From JANNWF01 sp052390415 (GTDB taxonomy: Bacteria > Pseudomonadota > Gammaproteobacteria > Xanthomonadales > Xanthomonadaceae): 64,000 nt of DNA. Below are positions 25,440-33,782 of this stretch, one piece after another; positions within the stretch are counted from its first letter, which is position 1, and every line of letters starts with the position of its first letter. The notes beneath the pieces are model-generated. The model did not search any database. It was not told the origin of the DNA and saw only the letters and a program-made list of their open reading frames with translations. The stretch covers positions 1 through 64,000 of the forward strand of contig JBQTGY010000053.1 of the NCBI GenBank assembly GCA_052390415.1. The letters run 5' to 3'. The position numbers and the translations under genes were made by a program.

Positions 25440-25542
25440 GAGCGGCTTCAGCGCGAGAAATATCGCCGCGAGACTAGCAGACCCACCGCTGCGTCAGTGT
25501 TTGCCGTTCGAAGAGGCGCACGCTGCCTGCGACGTGCTGTTG

Positions 25543-25610
25543 TAGGACGCGTCATGGACGCGCCGCAATCACATGGAAATGCTGAAGGTGTGCCCGAGGC
25601 GCACCCTACG
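25543..25610. repeat. REP-like palindromes overlapping the purD stop
   Basis: TAGGACGCGTCATGGACGCG (about 25543-25562) resembles the palindrome after bfr, and a half-copy GGCGCACCCTACG follows at 25598-25610. The purD stop TAG (25606-25608, minus strand) belongs to that half-copy, which reads CGTAGGGTGCGCC from purD outward. Confidence 0.65.
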
Positions 25611-26904
25611 ATTCGCGGGCGATGGCGCGCCAGCCAATGTCGTGACGGTGAAACTCGCCGTGCCAGTGAATCGGACTGAGGGCGGCGTAGGCTTGGGTCT
25701 GTGCTGCGCGCACGCTTTCGCCCAGTGCACACACAGTCAACACGCGGCCGCTCGCAGTCACTACTTGTCCCGCGTGCAAGCGCGTGCCGGCGTGGAACAC
25801 CTTGGTGTCTGTTGCCGGGGGCGAGTCCAAACCGTGAATGACATCGCCCACACGCGGCGTGTCTGGATAGTTGGCTGCGGCCATGACGATGCCCAAGCTC
25901 GGGCGTGAGTCCCACTGTGGCGCTGCCTGGTCGAGGCGACCTTCGATGCCGGCCTCGATCAGATCGACGAAATCCGAGGTCAAGCGCAGCATCACAGGCT
26001 GCGTCTCCGGATCGCCGAAGCGCACATTGAACTCGATGACCTTCGGCGCACCGGTGTGATCGATCATCAGCCCTGCGTAGAGAAATCCGGTAAAGATCAC
26101 GCCGTCGTCGGCCATGCCACGCACAGTGGGCTCGATCACTTCGCGCATCACTCGCGCATGCACCTCTGCAGTCACCACCGGGGCTGGCGAGTAAGCGCCC
26201 ATGCCGCCGGTATTGGGTCCAGTATCGCCATCGCCAACGCGCTTGTGGTCCTGGCTGGTGGCCATCGGCAAGGCGTGTTTGCCATCGACCATGACGATGA
26301 AACTCGCTTCCTCGCCGAGCAGGAACTCTTCGATCACCACCCGCGAACCGGCTGCACCAAACGCGTTGCCGGCGAGCATGTCAGTCACCGCGGCCTCGGC
26401 CTCACTCAGGGTCATCGCGACAATCACACCTTTGCCGGCGGCCAGTCCGTCGGCCTTGATGACGATCGGCGCGCCATGCTGACGAACGTATGCCAGCGCT
26501 GCATCGACATCCGTGTGCACGGCGTAGCGCGAGGTGGGGATGCGATGACGTGCGAGAAAATCCTTGGCGAAGGCCTTGCTGCCTTCCAATTGCGCCGCCG
26601 AGGCCGTGGGTCCGAAGATCGCCAAACCCGCCGCGCGGAAGCGATCAACGATGCCCAGCACCAGTGGTCCTTCCGGGCCGACGATGGTGACGTCGATGGC
26701 CTCGGATTGAGCAAAGGCGAGCAAACCGTCGATATCGATGGCACCCATGTTGATGTTGCGGCACTTGGGCTCAAAGGCCGTGCCGGCATTGCCAGGCGCA
26801 ACCAGCACTTGGGCCACCCGTGAGGACTGTGCCAGCTTCCAGGCCAAGGCGTGTTCGCGGCCACCGCCGCCGATCAACAAGACTTTCAGGTTGGATCCGC
26901 GCAT
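25606..26904 (-). CDS. purD: Phosphoribosylamine-glycine ligase
   Basis: 432 residues, the usual PurD length. ATP-grasp features: VLLIGGGGREHALAWKLAQS at the start, NAGTAFEPKCRN, the ATP-binding VIKADGLAAGKGVIVA, and EFNVRFGDPETQPVMLRL near the metal site. Catalyses the second step of purine synthesis, joining glycine to phosphoribosylamine. Starts five bases after the purH stop, so it is the last gene of the fis-purH-purD end of the run. Confidence 0.97.
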   Translation of the reverse strand: MRGSNLKVLLIGGGGREHALAWKLAQSSRVAQVLVAPGNAGTAFEPKCRNINMGAIDIDGLLAFAQSEAIDVTIVGPEGPLVLGIVDRFRAAGLAIFGPTASAAQLEGSKAFAKDFLARHRIPTSRYAVHTDVDAALAYVRQHGAPIVIKADGLAAGKGVIVAMTLSEAEAAVTDMLAGNAFGAAGSRVVIEEFLLGEEASFIVMVDGKHALPMATSQDHKRVGDGDTGPNTGGMGAYSPAPVVTAEVHARVMREVIEPTVRGMADDGVIFTGFLYAGLMIDHTGAPKVIEFNVRFGDPETQPVMLRLTSDFVDLIEAGIEGRLDQAAPQWDSRPSLGIVMAAANYPDTPRVGDVIHGLDSPPATDTKVFHAGTRLHAGQVVTASGRVLTVCALGESVRAAQTQAYAALSPIHWHGEFHRHDIGWRAIARES

Positions 26905-26909
26905 CGCGA

Positions 26910-28478
26910 TCAGTGCCGAAAGTGGCGGCGCGCGGTAAACACCATCGCCATGCCGTGTTCATCGGCCGCGGCAATGACTTCGCTGTCGCGCATCGAACCG
27001 CCAGGTTGAATCACCGCGCGAATGCCGGCCTTCGCGGCGGCATCGATGCCGTCACGGAACGGGAAAAAGGCATCGCTAGCCATTACCGATCCGGCCACCT
27101 GCAAGCTGGCATCTGCCGCCTTGATGCCAGCGATCTGCGCACTCACGACACGACTCATCTGTCCCGCACCAATGCCGATGGTGCGCGAATGGTGGGCGTA
27201 AACGATGGCATTTGATTTGACGAACATTGCTACTCGCCAGGCGAACAACAAGTCGACCATCTCGTGCGCATCCGGCCCGCGTTGGCTGACCACCCGCAGG
27301 TCGGCCATGCCGAGCGAATCGGTGTCGGCATCCTGTACCAACAGGCCGCCACGCACGCGTTGGTAGTGCAGCGCGGTATTGGCCGGGCCGAGTTCGCCAA
27401 TCGCCAGCACGCGCACATTCGATTTCTTGGCGATGACCGCCAGCGCGTCTTCATGCACCTGCGGCGCCAGGATCACTTCGACGAATTGGCGCTGGATGAT
27501 TTCGCTCGCCGTGATCGCATCCAGCGCGCGGTTGAAGGCAATGATGCCGCCGAAGGCCGAGGTTGGATCGGTCGCGTAGGCGCGATCGTACGCTTCGAAC
27601 AAGCTGGCACCGATGGCCACTCCGCAGGGATTGGCGTGTTTGACGATCACGCAGGCAGGCGCGTCGAAACTGCGCACACATTCCAGCGCGGCATCGGCAT
27701 CGGCGATGTTGTTGTAGCTGAGTTCCTTGCCTTGCAGGAAGCGCGCGCTCGCCACGTTGCCGCCGCTGGCATTGGCCTCGATATACAGCGCGCCACGCTG
27801 GTGCGGATTCTCGCCGTAGCGCAAGTTGCCAACGCGCGCAAAGTCCAGATGCAAGCTGCGTGGAAATGCCTCCGGCTTGCTCGGCTGCGCCACCCGCGCG
27901 CCTAGCCACATGGCGATCTGGCCGTCGTAGGCACTGGTATGTGCGTACGCCTTGGCGGCCAGATGGCGACGTTGCGTTGCGTCGCTGCCACCCTCGGCGA
28001 GTGCTTCCAGCAAGGCGGGATAGTCGTCCGGGTCCACGACCACGGCGACTCGTTGATGGTTCTTGGCCGCCCCGCGCAGCATTGCCGGACCGCCGACATC
28101 AATGTTCTCGACACCGTCTTCGAAGCTGCAATCCGGTTGCGCAATGGTTGCCGCGAAGGGATACAGATTCACCACCAGCAGATCGATGGGCGCGATCCCA
28201 TGCTCGCTCATCACGTCATTGTCGAGCGGCTCGCGCGCCAAGAGGCCGCCGTGAACGCGCGGATGCAGGGTCTTGACCCGGCCATCCATGATCTCCGGGA
28301 ATCCGGTCACCGCGCTGACATCGATGGTCGCGATGCCGGCCGCCCGCAGGCTGCGCGCGGTGCCGCCGGTAGAAATCAGTTCGACCTTGGCCGCTTGCAG
28401 GGCCTGCGCGAATTCGATCAAGCCACGTTTGTCTGATACCGACAGCAGTGCGCGGCGGATCGGTTGGCGAGCAGTCAT
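26910..28478 (-). CDS. purH: Bifunctional AICAR transformylase / IMP cyclohydrolase
   Basis: 522 residues. The N-terminal cyclohydrolase domain shows ALLSVSDKRGLIEFAQAL, STGGTARSLR and GRVKTLHPRVHGGLL; the transformylase part has the catalytic string VIVKHANPCGVA and ends GIRAVIQPGGSMRDSEVIAA. It performs the last two steps from AICAR to IMP. It lies between fis and purD on the same strand, an order also seen in Xanthomonas. Confidence 0.97.
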   Translation of the reverse strand: MTARQPIRRALLSVSDKRGLIEFAQALQAAKVELISTGGTARSLRAAGIATIDVSAVTGFPEIMDGRVKTLHPRVHGGLLAREPLDNDVMSEHGIAPIDLLVVNLYPFAATIAQPDCSFEDGVENIDVGGPAMLRGAAKNHQRVAVVVDPDDYPALLEALAEGGSDATQRRHLAAKAYAHTSAYDGQIAMWLGARVAQPSKPEAFPRSLHLDFARVGNLRYGENPHQRGALYIEANASGGNVASARFLQGKELSYNNIADADAALECVRSFDAPACVIVKHANPCGVAIGASLFEAYDRAYATDPTSAFGGIIAFNRALDAITASEIIQRQFVEVILAPQVHEDALAVIAKKSNVRVLAIGELGPANTALHYQRVRGGLLVQDADTDSLGMADLRVVSQRGPDAHEMVDLLFAWRVAMFVKSNAIVYAHHSRTIGIGAGQMSRVVSAQIAGIKAADASLQVAGSVMASDAFFPFRDGIDAAAKAGIRAVIQPGGSMRDSEVIAAADEHGMAMVFTARRHFRH

Positions 28479-28573
28479 GGGAGCGGCTAAATCGACGGGG
28501 TCGGGGCCGCGAAGTATAGCGAGCGGCGCGCCGGGCTAGCGGCGTGTCGCGCTGGCGAGGCGGAGCTTTCGGC

Positions 28574-29017
28574 TTAGTCGACGTTCAATCCGAGATCGTG
28601 CAAGCGCTTGCGCAGGGTGGCCCGGTTCAAACCCAGCGTCGCCGCCGCGCGGGTGAGATTGCCGTCGCAATGACGCATCACTTCAGTGAACAACGGCGAT
28701 TCCACTTCACGCAGCACAAACGCGTGCAATTGGCCGTCGTCATGGCCATCGAGATCGCTCAAATAGCGGCGCACCGCGCGCGCGACATGCTCGCGCAGCG
28801 CGGACGGAGGGGCGGGTGTGTCGTCAGTGGCGGCATGGCCGCGGGTGTGGCGGGCGGGCAAGGTGGGACTCGGCAGGCAAGCGGCAACGGGCCGGGTCTG
28901 GGTATTGCCCGGTCGGTCAGTGTATGCCTGCGTTGCCTGTGATGCGAGCAAAATACAGCCCCGCAAAGCGTGATTGTCGTCACCGAACCGAATCAAACTG
29001 AAGGCTGCTCCGGTCAC
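28574..29017 (-). CDS. fis: Fis family DNA-binding protein
   Basis: The conserved Fis part is the last 75 residues: LREHVARAVRRYLSDLDG, LHAFVLREVESPLFTEVMRH, and the helix-turn-helix DGNLTRAAATLGLNRATLRK. Fis bends DNA and regulates rRNA and many other promoters. The frame opens at a GTG at 29017 giving 147 residues, but Fis is normally 80-100; no ATG lies between, so the true start may be a TTG or CTG nearer the core (a TTG at codon 53 is one option). The position before purH and after the zinc-ribbon gene is the Xanthomonadales order. Confidence 0.88.
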   Translation of the reverse strand: MTGAAFSLIRFGDDNHALRGCILLASQATQAYTDRPGNTQTRPVAACLPSPTLPARHTRGHAATDDTPAPPSALREHVARAVRRYLSDLDGHDDGQLHAFVLREVESPLFTEVMRHCDGNLTRAAATLGLNRATLRKRLHDLGLNVD

Positions 29018-29079
29018 CGGCTCGGATTGCCTTGGCAGCGACCCGCGATGGCAACGCTGGCGCGCGGGGCTGTACCGGG

Positions 29080-29826
29080 CTAGCGAAACTCGAACGCGAA
29101 AGCGACCGCCGATTTTCCCGGATCTTCCAGCTCCAGCCTGACGAGAACGGCTTCATCCGCCGCCAGCGAATCCACCGCTGGCTCGCCGCCCAGGTATTCG
29201 GTGGCGGTGAATCGTCGCAATCCCAAGGCTTGACCGTCGAGATCCGACAACGCCAACTCCAACTGTGGCCAGGCTTGGCGCCAGGGGCCGGGATTGCGGA
29301 TGGTGGCGGTGACCAGCAGCGCATCGGGTGCGGACGGATGTGGCCCGACTTCTCGCGCCAACAATTGCAGCCGCTGTGGTTCTCGCCACGGTGGCAGGTT
29401 GCAGGACAGGTGCACGCAAACACGCTCAAGCCACGGCCGCCAGCGCGCATCTGCAGCAAGCTCGGCACGCTCGGCAGCCACGATCTGCACAAACAGCAGG
29501 CCGGCCAACACCACGGCGCTTGCCGCCCAACCCAACCAAGCCTGCGGCGGTCTCGCATGGGCTTCGACAAAGCCCGGCGCGTGAGCTGCCGGCGGGGGCG
29601 TCAGCCGAAAAAGGTCCCCTTGTTCAGGCGCCGGTTCGCTGTCCAGTCGTGGCGCGAGGCCCGAGGCGACAAACGGCCGATGGTTGTAATCGTCAGTCTC
29701 ACGCAGCCGATCCAGCGCATCGAACTCGCGCTCGCAGTGGCCACAGACGATGCGCCCGCGCCCTTCGGCCAACAGCCGAGGCGGCAAGGGGTAGACAGTT
29801 TCACAGTAGGCGCATTGGGTGAACAC
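29080..29826 (-). CDS. Zinc-ribbon membrane protein (MJ0042 + DUF3426)
   Basis: 248 residues. The first 40 form a zinc ribbon with two CxxC pairs (FTQCAYCETVYPLPP and RIVCGHCEREF), as in MJ0042-type proteins. A proline-rich stretch leads to one membrane helix (about 95-115, AASAVVLAGLLFVQIV), then a DUF3426 beta domain with NLPPWREPQRLQLLAREV and RNPGPWRQAWPQLELALSD. Function unknown. It lies 25 bases after prmA and before fis, a conserved place in this order. Confidence 0.88.
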   Translation of the reverse strand: MFTQCAYCETVYPLPPRLLAEGRGRIVCGHCEREFDALDRLRETDDYNHRPFVASGLAPRLDSEPAPEQGDLFRLTPPPAAHAPGFVEAHARPPQAWLGWAASAVVLAGLLFVQIVAAERAELAADARWRPWLERVCVHLSCNLPPWREPQRLQLLAREVGPHPSAPDALLVTATIRNPGPWRQAWPQLELALSDLDGQALGLRRFTATEYLGGEPAVDSLAADEAVLVRLELEDPGKSAVAFAFEFR

Positions 29827-29851
29827 AGCGACATCCTAACAACTGCCGTCG

Positions 29852-30769
29852 CTACGGTGGCTGTGTCCGTCGCACGCCTTCGATGCGCAGCCAATCTTCG
29901 CGTGTTGTCACGTGCAACTGCTCGAACCAAGGCTCATAGCGAGTCAGCAAGGCCGGTTCCTGGCCGAGCAGGATTCCCGATAGTGCGATCCTGCCGCCCG
30001 GCGTCACCAGATCTGCCAATTGCGGCGCCAGGGCATCCAGCGCTGATGCCAGAATGTTGGCCACCACGACCGGAAATTGCGCTGACGGTGCTTCGGCAGG
30101 GGCGAACACGTCGATGGCCGACGCAAGTCCGTTGCGCTCCGCGTTGTCACGGGTGGCAATCAGCGCCTGCGGATCATTGTCGATGGCCACCACGTGGCTG
30201 GCACCAAGCTTGAGTGCAGCCAAGGCCAGGATGCCGGAGCCGCAGCCAAAATCCAGAACGCCCACGCCGCGCAGATCCAGCCCATCCAACCACTCCAGGC
30301 AGAGCGCGGTGGTGGGATGCGTACCCGAGCCAAACGCCAGACCCGGGTCCAGCCGCAGCACCGCTGCATCCGCGACCTCGGCCGCTGCGGGCAGATCGCG
30401 ATTCCACGGCACGATCCACGTGCGTCGACCGAACTGCAGCGGTTCGTATTGATCCATCCACGCCCGTTCCCAGTCTTGATCGGCAACCTCGCAGAATTCG
30501 GCCGACGCCGTGTCGATGGCGGAATCCAGCGCCTCCAGGGCGTGCAACAGCGCGTTGCCGTTGCTGCCCGCCGCAAACAGCGCGTTCAGCTGCATTTCAG
30601 CCCATAGCGGCTGCTCACCCACGCCGGGCTCAAAGATCGCTTGTTCATCTGCCGCGTCGGCATTGGCATCGCGCAAGGTGATCGCCAGAGCGCCAAGCTC
30701 TTCCAGCGCGTGTTCGATGCGTGGCTGATCGGCTTCGGTGCAGCGCAGGGTGAGTTGCAGGAAGGGCAT
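29852..30769 (-). CDS. prmA: Ribosomal protein L11 methyltransferase
   Basis: 305 residues. The N-terminal recognition domain begins MPFLQLTLRCTEADQPRIEH; the SAM-binding Rossmann motifs are VLDFGCGSGILALAALKLGA and VVAIDNDPQAL, with VVANILASALDALAP as the NxxA-type catalytic loop. PrmA trimethylates ribosomal protein L11. Starts four bases after accC on the same strand. Confidence 0.95.
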   Translation of the reverse strand: MPFLQLTLRCTEADQPRIEHALEELGALAITLRDANADAADEQAIFEPGVGEQPLWAEMQLNALFAAGSNGNALLHALEALDSAIDTASAEFCEVADQDWERAWMDQYEPLQFGRRTWIVPWNRDLPAAAEVADAAVLRLDPGLAFGSGTHPTTALCLEWLDGLDLRGVGVLDFGCGSGILALAALKLGASHVVAIDNDPQALIATRDNAERNGLASAIDVFAPAEAPSAQFPVVVANILASALDALAPQLADLVTPGGRIALSGILLGQEPALLTRYEPWFEQLHVTTREDWLRIEGVRRTQPP

Positions 30770-30773
30770 GGGC

Positions 30774-32141
30774 TTACATCAACCCGATCGCCGCATCCTT
30801 CTGTTCGCGCAATCGCTTCTCCAGATAGTGGATGTTCATGCCACCCATGGCGAAGCCGCTGTCGGCCAGGATGCGCTGCTGCAGCGGCAAATTGGTCTTG
30901 ATGCCATCGACCACCATTTCTCCCAACGCAACACGCATACGGGCGATGGCCTGCTCGCGGTCGGCGCCGTGCACGATGAGTTTGCCGATCATCGAGTCGT
31001 AATTGGGCGGCACCCGATAGCCTTCATAGATGTGGCTGTCGACGCGCACGCCGGGGCCGCCGGGCGCATGGAAATGATTGATCAGGCCGGGGCAGGGCAT
31101 GAAGGTGTCGGGATCTTCGGCGTTGATTCGGCACTCGATGGCGTGGCCGCGCAGCACCACATCGGATTGTTTGATCGAAAGCCTTTGGCCAGCGGCAATT
31201 TTCAATTGTTCGCGGACCAGATCGATGCCCGTCACCATTTCGGTCACCGGGTGCTCGACCTGGATACGGGTATTCATCTCGATGAAATAGAAATTGCCAT
31301 CTTCGAACAGAAACTCGAAGGTGCCGGCACCGCGATAGCCGATGCGGATGCAGGCATCCACGCAGACCTTGCCGATCTGCGCGCGCAGCTCGGGGGTGAT
31401 GCCGGGCGCGGGCGCTTCTTCAACGACCTTTTGATGGCGGCGTTGCATCGAGCAATCACGCTCACCCAGATGAATCGCGCTGCCTTGGCCGTCGGCCAGC
31501 ACCTGGATTTCCACATGCCGTGGGTTCTCCAGATACTTCTCCATATAGACCATGTCGTTGCCGAATGCCGCCTTGGCTTCCTGCTTGGTCGTTGGCACCG
31601 CGCTATGCAAGGCCAATTCGGTGTGCACCACGCGCATGCCACGACCGCCACCGCCGCCCGCCGCTTTGACAATGACCGGATAACCGATGCCACGCGCGAT
31701 ACGCGCGTTCTCGGTCGGATCATCCCCGAGTGGACCGCCTGAACCGGGTACACATGGGACGCCTGCCGCCTTCATCGCCTTGATCGCTTCGACCTTGTCG
31801 CCCATCAGGCGAATGGTCTCGGCCTTGGGGCCTATGAATATGAAACCAGATTTTTCGACCCGCTCGGCGAAGTCGGCGTTCTCCGACAAGAAGCCGTAGC
31901 CGGGGTGGATGGCCTGGGCGTCGGTCACTTCAGCGGCGGCGATGATGGCCGGAATGTCCAGATAGCTGCGCGCTGACGCCGGCGGTCCAATGCACACCGA
32001 TTCGTCGGCCATCGCCACGTGCTTCAGATTGCGGTCGACGGTGGAATGCAGCGCCACCGTCTTGATGCCGAGCGCATGGCAGGCACGCAGGATGCGCAGC
32101 GCAATTTCGCCACGGTTGGCGATGACGACTTTATCTAGCAT
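30774..32141 (-). CDS. accC: Biotin carboxylase subunit of acetyl-CoA carboxylase
   Basis: 455 residues. ATP-grasp motifs: VIVKAAGGGGGRGMRVVH, the biotin carboxylase string RDCSMQRRHQKVVEEAPAP, and EMNTRIQVEHPVTEMVTGID. Carboxylates biotin on AccB, the first step of fatty acid synthesis. Normally accC follows accB within a few tens of bases; here about 394 bases separate them because a repeat-bounded element sits between. The 19 bases before the ATG are pyrimidine-rich (TCCGATTCCCGGCTCCCCC) and contain no Shine-Dalgarno. Confidence 0.96.
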   Translation of the reverse strand: MLDKVVIANRGEIALRILRACHALGIKTVALHSTVDRNLKHVAMADESVCIGPPASARSYLDIPAIIAAAEVTDAQAIHPGYGFLSENADFAERVEKSGFIFIGPKAETIRLMGDKVEAIKAMKAAGVPCVPGSGGPLGDDPTENARIARGIGYPVIVKAAGGGGGRGMRVVHTELALHSAVPTTKQEAKAAFGNDMVYMEKYLENPRHVEIQVLADGQGSAIHLGERDCSMQRRHQKVVEEAPAPGITPELRAQIGKVCVDACIRIGYRGAGTFEFLFEDGNFYFIEMNTRIQVEHPVTEMVTGIDLVREQLKIAAGQRLSIKQSDVVLRGHAIECRINAEDPDTFMPCPGLINHFHAPGGPGVRVDSHIYEGYRVPPNYDSMIGKLIVHGADREQAIARMRVALGEMVVDGIKTNLPLQQRILADSGFAMGGMNIHYLEKRLREQKDAAIGLM

Positions 32142-32150
32142 GGGGGAGCC

Positions 32151-32525
32151 GGGAATCGGAAATGGGGAATGGGGAATGGGCGGCTAGGGCTAATGTGCGC
32201 CACTTTGCAGTGAGTTTTTCAGCGCCGTGAGCATCGCAAAGCATCGATCAACTCTGGCTTCAATGGTGGAATCTACTTGGGCGAATTTCAGCCTTTCGGC
32301 TATCTGGATTTGCGTTCTCGACCGTCGCGCAGCACCCTCGGCAATATTCGACGGGACGCTCACCGCTGCTCGACGCATCTGTGCGGTAAGCCCGAAGCGT
32401 TCCGCACTGGGGAAAAGGGCGGAGAGACGATATACGTCTTCGACCAAGTCCATCGCGGTTCGCCAAACGTCAAGGCCTTCGTGTGGACGCTTGGGCGATT
32501 CCCGATTCCCCATTTTCGATTCCCC
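32151..32525. mobile_element. Small element with inverted ends carrying an IVP-type gene, between accB and accC
   Basis: Left end at 32151 starts GGGAATCGGAAATGGGGAAT; the right end read in reverse from 32524 starts GGGAATCGAAAATGGGGAAT. The ends agree at about 28 of 30 positions and continue as further GGAAT(C/G)GG units. Between them is one small gene. The right end lies 10 bases after the accB stop and the left end 9 bases from the accC start, so the element fills the whole gap in an otherwise tight operon. The same heptamer family makes the tandem array at 34381. Confidence 0.75.
32190..32513 (-). CDS. IVP / S23-family four-helix bundle protein with an internal deletion
   Basis: 107 residues beginning MGNRESPKRPHEGLDVWRTA, with GLTAQMRRAAVSVPSNIAEG, the signature of the 23S rRNA intervening-sequence protein family. 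Usual members are about 115-130 residues. Here SNIAEGAARRSRT runs straight into QIQIAERL, which leaves out the expected EFLQF...L-x-E-L segment of about 18-20 residues (most of the third helix), apparently in frame. The start codon itself lies in the inverted end repeat. Family function is unknown; the deletion suggests a decayed or altered copy. Confidence 0.75.
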   Translation of the reverse strand: MGNRESPKRPHEGLDVWRTAMDLVEDVYRLSALFPSAERFGLTAQMRRAAVSVPSNIAEGAARRSRTQIQIAERLKFAQVDSTIEARVDRCFAMLTALKNSLQSGAH

Positions 32526-32535
32526 AGCCTTGGCT

Positions 32536-33024
32536 CTACCGCACCACGAACATCGGTTCGTCGAATTCGACCGGCTGGCCGCTTTCAACCAGGATGGCCA
32601 CAACGGTTCCCGACACCTCGGCCTCGATCGGATTGAACATCTTCATGGCTTCGATCGTGCCCATCGTCTCGCCGGCTTTGACGCTTTGGCCGACTTTGAC
32701 GAAGGGCGGCGAGTCGGGGCTTGGCGAGGCGTAGAAGGTACCGACCATCGGCGAGCGCAAGACTTGTCCTTCCGGCAAACCGCTGGCGACATGCGGCGTG
32801 CGGCCACCGGTGGCCGATTCAGTGGGCGAGCTCATGCCCTGAACGATTCGCGTCGGCGCGTCGTGATGTGCAGCGGGCGCTGAGACATAGATCGGTGCGG
32901 GCGCCTGGGCCTGCGGCGCTGCGCGCGACAAGCGTACCGATTCCTCTCCCTCGCGGATCTCGAGTTCGGTGAGGTTGGAGTCTTGCAGCAAGTCGATGAG
33001 TTTCTTGATCTTTCGCAGGTCCAT
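32536..33024 (-). CDS. accB: Biotin carboxyl carrier protein of acetyl-CoA carboxylase
   Basis: 162 residues. The N-terminus (MDLRKIKKLIDLLQDSNLTE) and the Ala/Pro-rich linker are typical, and the biotinyl domain carries the lysine in GTIEAMKMFNPIEAE near residue 126. Works with AccC; see the accC entry for the interrupted spacing. Starts 61 bases after aroQ on the same strand. Confidence 0.96.
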   Translation of the reverse strand: MDLRKIKKLIDLLQDSNLTELEIREGEESVRLSRAAPQAQAPAPIYVSAPAAHHDAPTRIVQGMSSPTESATGGRTPHVASGLPEGQVLRSPMVGTFYASPSPDSPPFVKVGQSVKAGETMGTIEAMKMFNPIEAEVSGTVVAILVESGQPVEFDEPMFVVR

Positions 33025-33085
33025 TGCGGACTCCTGAGGTAGCAGTAATTGATTTCAGAGAATGGTTTGAATCGAAACGATCAGC

Positions 33086-33535
33086 TCAAGCGGCCGCGGA
33101 TTCGATGCGCTGAATGGCAGCGGCCAAAGCGAGGCCATAGCCAATCGGCCCCAATCCGCAAATCACACCGGCGGCGACATCACTCAGATAACTGTGGTGA
33201 CGAAACGGTTCACGGGCGTGCGGGTTGGACAGGTGAATCTCGATGAAGGGAATCGCCACCGCCAACAAGGCATCGCGCAGGGCCACGCTGGTGTGGGTGA
33301 AGGCGGCCGGATTGATGAGAATGAAGGCGGTGCCATCGTTGCGGGCGGCTTGGATGCGTTCTACCAAGATATGTTCGGCGTTGCTTTGGAAACTCGTGAG
33401 CACATGCCCGGCCGCAGTTGCGCGTGCACTCAAGTCGGCCTCGATCTCAGCCAGCGTGGCGCGGCCGTAGACCTCAGGCTCGCGCGACCCCAACAGGTTG
33501 AGATTGGGTCCATTGAGGACAAGAATGTTTGCCAC
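33086..33535 (-). CDS. aroQ: Type II 3-dehydroquinate dehydratase
   Basis: 149 residues. LVLNGPNLNLLGSREPEVYG includes the active-site Tyr region, followed by FQSNAEHILVERIQ, INPAAFTHTSVALRDAL and EIHLSNPHAREPFRHHSYLS with the catalytic His. Third step of the shikimate pathway. First gene of the aroQ-accB-accC run, an order common in gammaproteobacteria. Confidence 0.96.
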   Translation of the reverse strand: MANILVLNGPNLNLLGSREPEVYGRATLAEIEADLSARATAAGHVLTSFQSNAEHILVERIQAARNDGTAFILINPAAFTHTSVALRDALLAVAIPFIEIHLSNPHAREPFRHHSYLSDVAAGVICGLGPIGYGLALAAAIQRIESAAA

Positions 33536-33687
33536 GGCACACCCTCCGACGGCCGGAGAGTGTCAATCAACCGCGAGTTCGTGTCCAGTTCGCAGACGTT
33601 CGGCGGAGTATGTTGACGGTGCGTCGTTCCGACGAACGCCCGCGACTGTCCGGGGAGAAATTGGAGTTTTGCCTCGCATATACCCAC

Positions 33688-33750
33688 TTTTCCCTCGCCC
33701 CGCTTGCGGGGAGAGGCTGCCCGAAGGGCGGGAGAGGGGTGGCGAACGCA
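33688..33750. repeat. Dispersed palindromic repeat (CCCTCGCCCC...GGGAGAGGGG type)
   Basis: TTCCCTCGCCCCGCTTGCGG followed by GGAGAGGCTGCCCGAAGGGC and GGGAGAGGGGTGG forms nested hairpins: CCCGC-TTG-CGGGG inside, and CCCTC with GAGGGG outside. This is a common intergenic repeat type in proteobacteria. It fills most of the 247-base gap between aroQ and the TlpA-like gene; nothing else was recognised there. Confidence 0.65.
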
Positions 33751-33782
33751 GCGAACATGCGCTTGATCTGGCTGCTTAGTGC

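Noticed and set aside
24051..25679. 542-codon open frame antisense to the MFS-acyltransferase gene
   Set aside because: Gln/His/Arg-rich translation without motifs; the opposite strand encodes a well-defined transporter-acyltransferase.
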